The position numbers and the translations under genes were made by a program. Of a stretch of 64,000 bases of DNA, positions 36,801 through 48,800 are shown one piece after another. The notes beneath the pieces were generated by a model. It had not been told where the DNA came from. It saw only the letters and a program-made list of their open reading frames with translations, and searched no databases. Source of the stretch: Scilla litardierei (lineage: Eukaryota > Streptophyta > Magnoliopsida > Asparagales > Asparagaceae). Location of the stretch: the NCBI GenBank assembly GCA_030789695.1, contig CM061132.1, positions 156,470,817 to 156,534,816 on the forward strand, written 5' to 3'. The first letter of the stretch is position 1, and each line of letters opens with the position of its first letter.

Positions 36801-39800
36801 GCTCCCTATAAAAAAATTATTCAGATCCAATCATCAAGAGTATGCTAATGAGTCTTAAGAAAAACAATATTTGGGAGTAGCCACAAAAAACATTGCAAGG
36901 AACACTGAGGATGAGAGTGCAGTGTACATAAACCACAGATTACAAATACCATATATAACCAGATTTCACAAATAACAGGAAAAGAATTTAAATGCAAAGA
37001 GCTATGCGCCTATGCAAACAACCAACACAAAGTATACAGCCCGCTTCATATCACGTATCTACTATTTATTTAGGGGATATTACAATCAATAATTGTCGCT
37101 ACTCACAAGTGATAATGATCAAGTTCTATTTAGTTGAAATTAAGTTGAAATTTTAGTAAGGATTTCATTTGTTTTATTTGATTTTATTTGTTAGGATTTC
37201 AGTTAATTTTATTAGATATTTTTGGTAATTTATTATTTGAGTATAGTCACACATCTGTTGTGGAGAGATGTTGTTTCAAGTTGTACGTCTATAAATAGGC
37301 ATATGAACTTATTTAAAAGACAATGAATGGAATGAAGAATTTGAGATATCAACAAATCCCTGAGAAAGGTTCAATTTTGACAAGAAGTTAAAATCCTTGG
37401 TAAGAGGCTTTGGAACTCAAATCTCAATTGTTCTTTCATAAAAATTTCCCCAATTTTTTTTCTAATATTCCCCTTGTTCAACATCCAATTTGGTATTGGA
37501 AACAAAATTTCTGATTGATTTTTTAGTATAAAAAATATCCAAAAATAAAAAAAGTCATGGTTCATCTCTTCCTCTATCCAAACCTAACCCTAACCTAGAT
37601 TGTTGCCGCCTTCGCCCTTGTCATTGCCGCTCCCGATCCACGCCGCAACCACCATCACCTTCTTCGGCCGCCAATACCATTGTCTCTACATTCAAACAAC
37701 AACGTCGCCAACTTCTACCGTCAGTCACTTTTAATATCGAGAAGTGATATCGCCAACGATCCCCACACATGTAGGTCACGTCAATCCATCCATCAACCTC
37801 ATCGTCATCCATCACATTCCAAGAAGTAATATCCAATGAGAAACCTTGGTAAAATCAACAGCAAATGTCGTTGGCATCGCTCTGCTACACTAATGGCTCT
37901 GATGAGACAATTTTTACGATGAGCAAAGCCACCAAACCGAGCTAATCTCAACAATCGATATTGTTCTTCTACTCGAACCGAGCCGACTTAAGCCGACTTG
38001 AGCCAATCCTGTTCATCGACTCAGATCCGAGCCGATTAAGCCAACCTGAGCCCACATAGAGTTGATGTAGAGCCAGGTCATTATTAACTAATCAATGATT
38101 CAACATTATTAACTAAGCCTCTGATCATGTCCAATCGTCGTTACAGTGTGGCTGCACCGTGCGGCTTGGCTATTTTCTAAGGCATCTTCTAACAATTTTC
38201 ATGAATATTCTATTGTTTTGATGATTCTGAGATCGTTTTAATCAGATTTCAGATCTGTTTGAATATATAACAAACCAGTTCAAGCCAACTATATCTTGAA
38301 GGTATCTTCAGTTATAATTATATTTTAATGATATTCTACAATACATATCTGGATGCATGAAATTTTACAAAAATTGAGCATAGAAAATACTACTATCTGT
38401 TTTTAAGTGATACAACGAACACTGATGTTATGAACAATGTGGTTAGTATGAACGATTGCTTTTTCTACTGCTATAATTTAACATATGAGAATAGATTTTG
38501 ATATGCCAAACACAAGATAAAAGGATAAACTCGTCTTTTTAGGAGATAAAAATCTTGTTGACTTTGCTTCAAGATAGAGCTTCGACATTGGTATCTTCCC
38601 AAACACCAACCAATCTAACATTCGTCTTAATCTTCATCAAATTTAAAGCTTAAGGAGAGTCGCAAATAGACCTTGTGAGGAGATCGGTGTGGGGGCATCA
38701 ATAAGCTGCTACAAATGATGAAACTAAAAATGAAACAATAATTTGAACAAGAGCTCAAATTCAAGTCTAAATCCATAATTAAGCTTGAGCTCAAGGCAAA
38801 AACTGAAACAGAGTTTGAATCTGAGCATAAACCAGATCCATGAGAATGACATTAAGACAAAGATTGAACCTAAATTCGTATTGGAAGTCGAAATTGAGCC
38901 TGAGCCAAAACTGGAGCCTCGGAACAATACTGATCCAGCAATGCAGCTTCAGTTGAAGCTATAATTAAGTCACTTATTGATTCTACGCCAAATCTACAGT
39001 TAAAGATACCATTTGATATGATTAAGCATATTAACTTCGTCCTTCCCGATCAGTCACATCTTGCCAACCAACAGATTTTACACATGTTTCCCGTGATCTT
39101 GGTACATGCTCTTGAAAATGCTCATCTACACTCTCATTTTGGACCATTTCAAGATATGAAGATACATATTCTGTGACTGTTGTCAGTATATGCTCCCTTA
39201 TCATCATTGACCAATTTCTTAAAACGGGAGAAAATGATAAGAATCGAGTATGTAATTAAAATTAAGGTGGAATTTTAGTTAGGATTTTATTTGTTTTATT
39301 TGTTAAGATTGTAGTTGATTTTATTTAAAAACTTAGATAATTTGTTATTTGAGTTTAGTCTCACGTTTGGTGTGGAAAGATTTTGGTTCAAGTTGTAAGC
39401 TTATAAATAAGCATCAGTATAAAAGATAATGAATGGAATGAAAATTTTGAGAGATTATCACATCTCTAACATGAGAAAGGTTCAATTTTAATGAGAAGTC
39501 AAAGTCCTTGTTGAGAAGTCTTGGAACCCAAATCCCAATTGTTCTTCCCCAAAAATTTCCTTACTTTATTCAGAATTCCCCTCATTCTACTTCAACAAGT
39601 GAGTCAATAGATAGATTACTTCAAAGCACAATATATACATTGAATAAATAGCACATTGGAAAACATTTTAACATGCTGAATTGATATTTTAATGGAATGA
39701 TGTCGACAAACTTGGATGCACAACATGTCCCAAGAAAAACTGCCACCTGGAACCAGCATATCCCAATCATTGTATCACAAATGTAATAAACCATGAAAAC

Positions 39801-42800
39801 ATTAGTTGAACCAGTTGAATGTTAGCTGAGGTGAACTAGAATTTACCTCAAAGTAGAACACAATATAAGTATGTGTGTGGACAACTACTAAAACCAACAC
39901 ACTGTGCAGTATGATGTTGCATCAATTACATAGGATAGTGACATTTTGCCAACGAATAAGTAGGAGAATGAATATATTAATTATGTTTGTTCTTGCCAAA
40001 CAGTCAAATAAAAACATTACATTTTCCAAACACTAGTTTGATGTCTAAGTATAATATCAACTGGTCTTTTAATACAATAACTGAAGTGATTGTGTTGCTT
40101 CCATGAAGTTTGTGGACAAGCTTGTTCTTTCAAAGATGAAATCATTCCATCCAAGAAAACATGTTTAGGGCAAAAAAATTATGATGACCTTATTACATTG
40201 AAAATCACCACGCTATTTTATTTTGCCAAAATATTTAGTGCCTTACTTTAACCATTTGTAAATTCACGTACAAGAAAAGAAATTTTTTCATACACAGATC
40301 CATGATGCAGAGGGATTGAAGGATTACTTATCTTTATCTCGCATGCATGGTATGATTTTTAACATAAGAAACCTTTTGCTTTACCATACTGATTATGAAA
40401 ATAATTATTTAGAATATTTTTGTGAAATTATACATGGCAGAAGCCTTTGCAACACATAAATAAAACCCAACTAAGTCCTTTTTAAAATCATACTTCTGTT
40501 TAAACCTGCTGTTTCATACCTACTAGTGAAATCCTTCAATTTTTCTGTTTATTATGTAACGGGTTGCATCATGCCTTCTCATTACTCTACTTCGTTATAG
40601 GAAACCAGGTAAAGCTGCAAGCTTAGTAGCATTAGGAAATTTTTTTGGTTCATTAATAAACAAACTCAATTTCTAGAATTCTCCTCTTATGTCAACTTTC
40701 ATTATTTTAAAATATTACTTCCCTTCATATTATAAATCCATAAACCATATAACTATCATTAAACAACTAGCTTATTTCAACCCAATTAGTGTCACCAAAA
40801 GTATTCATTTGGCATTATATCTATTATCATCCCACTATAAAACCATCAAATTCTCACCAGATGATTCCACGACTCTGGAAGGAATAGGGGGTTTTGAAAA
40901 CCAAGCATCTTCTAGTTAATTGTTAAAGAATCCTGATTATGAATGTGGTAGGATTTCAAGCAAAATGGGGTTGAATGATAACCATATATGTGAGATATGC
41001 GCAACTGAAATGGTACAGATATCAAGTTTAGGCTCATACAGAATCATTGCTTCAATTGTCTCTGATTCATCCCAACATATTGGCCGACATGTCATGCTGA
41101 GCATTGACAACTACGACATGGACACATCTCCTAAAGTGATGTTAAGTCAATTTCTCCGATATTCCGGGATTTGATACTACGTGTCACCTGATGTTTTATC
41201 CAATATATCCCAAACATGGCATTTTAAGTTTGAATTATAGTAGATTTGTAATTGTTCATTTATTCATTTATTCATTTCTTTATTCTTTTGGTTTATAAGT
41301 TATAAGTAAAATGCACTTTATTGATCTCCATATTTGCTATAAATATTTTATATTTAAGTTTAACAATTTTACTAGATGTTCGCAATTACTGTGCTATATC
41401 TAGGTAAATTTTCTAGTGCTTGTATACATGAGATGTATAGTTCTTATCCACTATGCTATCCCATATTTACTTAATGCCTTGAAATATCATTCAAAATTGG
41501 CTATATGACATCCACCATTTAAATCCTTAGGTATGTAAGTTTACCTTACATGCACAGACCCATAAACATGTATGCTTACCCTATATATGTGTATGTATGT
41601 GTGTATATGCTAGGATTTCCTAGGGGGTTTGGGGATAAAATCAGATTTTTTTTGAGATGAAGAGGAATACAAGGATTATTGACCTCTTTCGAGAGGAGGA
41701 CCGCTCTCCCAAGCCACCAATTCGAGAAGATAGCCCACTCTCCCACAAACTAGGGTTCTAATCTCCTTTCTCACAAAAATCAACATAAACACAATCTCTC
41801 TAATTTCCCACATATATACCAATCATTTTTTCCAAAATTACGAAAACATCCACTGGACCCCAAAATTACAGAATTGCCACTAGGCTAATTTGCCGCCCCA
41901 TGTTCAATCATGTGCCGCCTCTGTTGATAAGTCACGAGCCCATCATTACTCTCCAAAAGAGCCACCTTGTCCTCAAGGTGAAAGTCTGAAAACAACTGCT
42001 CAATGACTCCAAAAGGCTCACATGTAGCTTCGTGGTCAAGAAGACCATTCCATTGGATCAACACCTCTCGGGTCCAAGCATTTCCTCGATGAAGTCCTTT
42101 CAGCTCCGATAGCTCCAAGATTACCTCCATGTCTTCAGTGAACGTCAATGGTAGCGATAAAGAATGTTTATGGTCCCGAATAAACTGGCGAAGCTGTGAT
42201 ACATAAAAAACTGGATGTATAGTGAACTATGATGGTAATTTCAATCAATAGACAACCTAACCAATCCTTGCATCAATCTCATAAGGCCCAAATTATCAAG
42301 GTGACAGCTTTTCAGGTCTCTGGTGAGCAAGAATATCTGGCGCTACGATCACAGCTTCAAGTATATACTATGTCGTCCATTGCAAATTGTACCTCCTACC
42401 TATGCCTATCCTCTCTTCATAATCTGCTGGGCCCTGGTCAAATGCCACTTCAACTCCTCTAGCACAATGTCCATCTCCTCCAAGTATTGCTCCACATGAG
42501 AAACTGATGTAGAACTGTCGTCGTAATGTAGTAGATGTGGAGGATGACATCCATATAGAACTTTAAAAGGCGTGGTCTGAGCTGTTGTGTGATAACTGAT
42601 AAGACATGTTGTACCAGTACTCATCCCATGACAGCCACATTTCGTCCACTACTTGGGAGTCTCTGAAACAAAACATCGCAAGTAAGTCTCTATGCTACTG
42701 TTGATGGCATCAGTTTGGTCATTCGTCTGGGAATGATAAGTTATACTCTTCTTCAAGAGAGTCATGCATCCTGAATAGCTCCCTCCAAAAGTGGCTTAAG

Positions 42801-45800
42801 AAAACTCAATCTCGATTTGACAAGATGGATTCTAATCCTGTGAAATCGCACCAACTCCTGTATGAATGTCGCTGCAACTGTCACCGTGGTATAAGAATGT
42901 CGAAGGGCCACAAAATGCGCATATTTGCTGAGGCAATCCACCACGACAAGGATAATTGGGTACCCATCTGACTTCGGTAACCCCTCAATAAAATCCATCG
43001 TGACTTCCTTCCAGACTCGATCTGACAAGGACAGAGGTTGTAGTAGCCCCAAGAGCCATCACCCAATACTTGTGACGTTGGCATACGTCACACTTAGTAA
43101 CCATCTCTGCGACGTCCTTTTTCATCCCCTTCCAAAATAACTCTTTGGACATGCACTGATAAGTCTTGAGTACCACAGAATGTCTCCCCAACTGCCCTCC
43201 CGTGAAACTATTGTAATATGCTCGGAATGTGGGCAAATGTCCTAGGCAAGACAAGTCGCCCTTACTATAACAATCGATGCCCCTTCCAATGAATATCATG
43301 CAAATTCTGTCGATCCCTGTAGAAGTGCAGTCCGAATCTATGCCAACTCCCCATCTTCCTCAATTTCTCGCAGCAAGGGCTCCCAATCAAGAATCACATA
43401 TGCAAATAAGGCTGCCAACAGCGAATCCTCGTATCATCGGGGCAAAGCATTCGCATCCTTCTGGATATGCAGCTTGTCTGATGAAGCCTACCCTGATTGA
43501 CTACGGGAGCTTGTCGACTTCTTCTTTTATGGCTTGGCTCCTCTCGACGTTGAGAGCTGTGCACTTCTGGCGAACTGGAGGCACAGCCGGGTTGATGTTC
43601 AGCCGATGGACCGCGACCTCCGGGTCGATGCCTGGCATGTCCACGTGCGACCAGGCAAAGATGTCTTTATTTTACCGAAGGAAGGCATTCCGAGACCCAT
43701 CTTCCACCAGGTGACCCGAATGCTATTTATCTAGTCTATCCAGGGGTGGTACCGTACTTGGTATTCGGTTGATGCCTCAGAATACGGAGGTGCCTTCGCC
43801 ATTATTAAGAAAAGTAAGTACTACTGGATCTCCTGTAACTAAAATAGACAGAAAGAAGACCCCGACGGATCTTAAACTTTCTCATCCGGGGGTTGCATGT
43901 ATAAAAGGAAGTCTTATCTTTCTCATCCAGTCTAGAGAGAATAGTCGAAATTGTCCTCCTAGGGCTTACACATTTCCCCCTTCATTCTTTGATATCATCA
44001 ACTGTAGTTATAGTATAAAGCATAAATAAATAAGAGTCAATTGCTTTCCAGCATAGCTGCGATATAAGGTACTACGAGCCCACCAGCCCATGCATGTACT
44101 GAATCTCAAAATCATACACCAACAGTTTAGATAGCCACTGTTGGTGCTCCTCAGTAACCATACGCCGCTCCAACATATATTTGAGGCTTCACTGATCTAT
44201 TCTCACTATGAAGAATCGCTCCCAACAAGTAAGGTCTACATTTCTGCACTGCTAGCATAATAGACATCAACTCGCGCTTATAAACGGACTTGAGTCAAGC
44301 CCTTACCATCAACACGTGGCTGAAATAAGCCACTAGTCACTAATCCGCGTCAACACGTCACCTAATCCATAGCCAGAAGTATCTGTCTCCACCACGAACG
44401 GTCGGTTGAAATCAGGAGGAGCTAACACTGGTTTACTGGTAATGGCCCGCTTCAAGCCCTCAAAAGCTTGTGTCGTCTCCTCGTCCCACTGAAAGTTATC
44501 CTTCCTGAGCTCCTCTGTCAGTGGTTAGGCAATGGAGCTATATCTCTGGACGAATTTCATGTAGTATTCCGTCAGCCCCAAAATCCTCACCACTCTCGCA
44601 AAGTATCGGGCGTGGCCAATTAATCATCGTCGTAATTTTCATCTATCAGCTGCCACTCTCTCCGTCGAAACCACATGCCTCAAATACTCCATGCTCAACT
44701 GGACAAACATGCACTTCTTATTGACATATAACTGGTGGTTTTGCAGCTCTTGTAGCACAATCTGTAGATACTCCACATGCGCCTCCATGGATTAGATATA
44801 CACCAAAATGTCGTCAAAATTCCAGCACAAATCTCCTCAAGTATGGGCAGATCATCTTGTTCATGAGGGCCTAAAATGTAGACGGTGCATTGGTCAAATC
44901 AAAAGGCATGACTAAAAACTCTTAATAGTCCGCATGAGTCCAGAAAGCAGTTTTGGCCACATCCTCAGCTTGCATCCTAATCTGATGGTAATTCGACTTC
45001 AAGTCAATTTTGAAAAAGACCGGCGCTTCATGAATCTCATCTAGAAGCGTGTCGATCACATGAATAAGAAACTTGTCTGGAACCATCTGCTTGTTCAACA
45101 GATGATAATCAATGCAGAACCTCCAACTATCATTCTTCTTCTTTACTAGAAAGACCGAGCTCGAAAAGGGACTCACACTGGGTAGTATAACTCCTGCATG
45201 GATCATCTCTCTAACCATTCACTCAATCTTATCCTTCTGCAATGAGGGATAGTAGCAGGGTGTCACGCTAATGGGTAAGACTCCTCTCGTAAGACTATAG
45301 CATGATCATGGTCCCGTTGTGGGGAAAACCACGGGACTCTGGAACACTCCTTCGAACTTAATCAATAGTTGTCGCACCATGACGAGAATGTCCTGCTCAA
45401 CATCCTCCCTCGCAAGCCCCGTAGTTTCACCAAAAATCCATTCATCGCAGTCTGTATTACATTTGCCATGGTTTTCAAAGAAATCATAGTTCGGCATAAA
45501 CTGTGATCTCCCTTGAGTGTGACTATTATCCCTCAATCACGAAACTCTATATGCAACAGCTTCCAATTGATCTTTGTGTCGCCCAATGACTGCAACCATC
45601 TCATCACCAAAATCACATCTGTGCTGCCCAAGTAAAGTGGTAAGAAGTCCTCCACGGCCTGAATACCTTGGAGTGTCAAAGTGAGCCCACGACATACTCT
45701 TCTGCTGCGCTCCACCTTCATAGTCCCAATCATCACCCCCAAAACTTCATGTGTCCACCAAATGCAGGCTCTGATAATCCACCACCATATTGGAAATGAA

Positions 45801-48800
45801 ATTGTGGGTGGTCCAACTGTCAATAAGCACAGTGACATCCTGATTTGAAATTCTCCCTTTCAACTTCATGGTGTGATTCGAAGTGAACCATACCACAAAG
45901 ATTAACGAGACATCTATGATGTCCAAATAGGGATGCTCTTGATCTCCTGTCTCCTCTACTTCTACATCCTCAACCTCATCATCCTCTTCATCTACGATCA
46001 ACAACTGGATTGTGCAGTCCCGACACCAATGCCTTGTGTGAATTTCTCATCACATCGGAAGCACAATCTCTTCGTCCATTGGTTCTGCATCTCAATCTAT
46101 GTCAAGCGCTTAAATTGTCCTCTTGGTCATGCCTCGCTGCTCTTCTCGCTGCTGGACGGAATCCCACCTGACGGTGCCTTATACCCCCGGCTGCACCTGG
46201 CTGCAAAAAGTGGAGCCGTCCCAGGCCCCCTTGGCATGTCACTCTGCTATATGTTGCCTATCCTCAATCATCAAGGCTATCTCCATCGTGTCCATCAACC
46301 CTCTCGGTCTCTATATACAAAGCTTGGCTCGAATGTCTGCCCTAAGCCCCTTCATAAAAATTTCCTCTAATGTCACCTCAGGTACACCCCCTAACTTGAC
46401 CCGAGAGTGTCTCGAATCTCTCCATGTATTCTATAACGGCGCCCTCTTGCCTGAGTGCAACGAGCTGCTCATGTAGGTCTACTCACTGGATTCTCAAAAT
46501 CTATTTAGCAAGCAGTCCTTGAGCTCCTCCCATGAACACAGAAATCACCTCTGCTCCCTTCGGTGAAACCAAGATAACACATTTTTCTCGATGCATATAT
46601 ATACTTGTCGCCAGCAACTTTTCCTGCTCCATCAAGCAGGTCACCGTGAAATATTATTCTGCATGGTAAACCCATCCATAAAGAACATCTCCCTTAAACA
46701 TCAGCATCTTCAACTTCATAACCATGCCTTCAATGCCTAAATTCCCATGTCCTACTCTCCCTTCGGGCTACCCGTAGTGGTATGGCTGGTAGGCGTTCTG
46801 TTGTGTCTCAGAGGGTCGCCCAAATCCCTAAATGGGGCTCCACCTGCTTCTTCGTCGCTCCCTCAATCATCAGCAGCCCAGTTAGGGTCTCCTTTGTCCT
46901 CTTCGTAGTCCAGAACATCATGATAATTTCCAAATCACGTCCAAGGGCCAGCGCCCTCCGAAAGATGTCACCGAGGCATTCCTCCTGAAAACCAGTAGCC
47001 GCAGGGACCCTAGAAGTCCTCTAGAACAACATCAAACACCGAGCGACCTCCCCAGGGTCACCCACCTCTTGACGGGCTGCCCGGGGACACGCGGCCCCAG
47101 GGGCCCCTGCCGGGTTTGTCTGCCTCATGGTGGATATTCTTCCTCAAAGATGACTTGCCCTTTGTTGTCGACCAAAAATTTCACCTTCCACATTAGATCT
47201 ACACCATTGGGTGTTTGATCTTTCACAAACTCGTCGACTTTCTCCATTTCCTTGACCAAAGATCACGCCTTTTGTCTTAGATTTGAATTGTTGTCTTCAT
47301 CTTTCTCCAGATCTGGTTTTGTCGTCTCTTTCTCAGGTGGAGGGCTATTCATCCTTCCCAGATCTGCTTCATCAAGCGCACCATTGATGAGAGCCTCTCT
47401 TTCAATTATCAATGTCGTTTTTTCGTTGCTTAATGTTGTTCATCCATCTTTTTCTTCAAATCATCCACTTCATTGTCGAGTTTCTCCTCAAAGCTTCCAT
47501 CTTTCTTGTCGTCATCAGGATTTACCCTCTGACAGCAATTTGATAGGATTTTCTACGTTTTTAGGGATAAAGACCAAATTTTTATTGAGGTAAAGAGGAA
47601 TACGCAGATAATTGACATCTTTCGGGTAGAGGACCGCTCTCCCAAGCCATCAATTTGATATGATGGCTGCACTCTCCTACAAACTAAGGTTCTAATCTCT
47701 TCTCACAAAAATCAACATTAACCCTAATCTCCATAATTCTCCACATATATACCAATCAAATTCCCCAAAGTTATAAAAACACCCCATAGACCTAGGGATG
47801 AGAATGGGCATGCCCAAAGCCCGATTGGGCTTCCAACTGGGCATGCCACATCCCCATCCCTACTCATCCCTTCACTAATTCTAGAAAAATTAGTGAAGGG
47901 ATGAATAGGGTTGGGGATGTGGCATGCCCAGTTGGAAGCCCAATCGGGCTTTGGGCATGCCCATTCTCATCCCTACATAGACCCCAAAAGTACAGAATTG
48001 CGACAGGGCTACTTTGTTGCCCCCTGCTCACTCATGTGTCGTCGATGCTAATAAGTCACGAGCCCACCAGTATATACACTAAATACCGCCGCTACCTGCC
48101 ATCCGACATTCTATCCTCCAAGCTGACATGAGTCTAACATCCACCAATTAAAACACCATAGAGTGCAAAAGAATACCCCAAGAGATGTATTAAAGATGCC
48201 AAACTGAAAGCTAGAGTACAAGCTCACATGTGGTATTCTTCTCTATAAGTTATATCTTAATATGGCATGCAAACCAATTGCAAATCATGTGTATATGTGC
48301 AAGATCCTTTACTCAACTCAGTAATGCATTAAACCTTTTCTTCCCTCCATGTTACTCTTCTCCATTTCTCAGTATTCAATGTTTCTACAACTTCTAAATG
48401 AAAACTCAGACGTGCAACAAACCATATGCAACATAATGTTATCAATGTTCCGGATATTGTATCATTATCATACCAAATAAGAATCATTCCAACACTTAGA
48501 AGAATAAATTAACCAATGTATAAACTAAAAATTAAGATGGACGATCTTGTAGCCCACTTCATATGAATCAAAATATATAAAATTTCAACTCAAATAAAAA
48601 TATAATATCAAGCATGAGAATGGTAGTAAACGAGTACTCATATAAAACAGAGAAACCCAAATTTTTTTTTGCAATACGTATACTTATGCCATCATCACAT
48701 AATCAAAGAAAAAGCATAATCCATCCATACCCAGTGTAGTAGTTTCTGGGCAAGTAAACATCTTTCACGGGTCCAAACCGCTCGAACGGGGTCCTAAGAT

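Larger units (their letters stand above)
41608..48069 (-). mobile_element. Reina-type Ty3/gypsy chromovirus, degenerate
   Basis: LTRs at 41,608-41,945 (338 bp) and 47,541-48,069 (529 bp, or 338 after removing the MITE and its duplicated 8 bp) have a GTATA duplication outside. A primer-site relic TTGCTGTCAGAG (minus strand, about 47,527-47,538) follows the 5' LTR. Minus-strand order is gag, protease, RT, RNase H, integrase, chromodomain, as in chromoviruses. The chromodomain overlapping the LTR is typical of Reina. Many stops and frameshifts are present. The element lies in the same orientation as the host gene, inside intron 2. Confidence 0.88.
36806..48730 (-). other. SCL28-like intron 2 (11.9 kb)
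   Basis: Its borders are GT at 48,730 and AG at 36,806, inside the RRM coding region. Two TSD-bounded LTR elements account for about 9 kb. The gaps 36,806-37,104, 39,600-41,602 and 48,075-48,730 are AT-rich with nothing recognised. Confidence 0.87.

Noticed and set aside
37621..37836. Minus-strand 71-aa frame in the small LTR element
   Set aside because: Lies in the decayed interior of a non-autonomous element, with no conserved motif.
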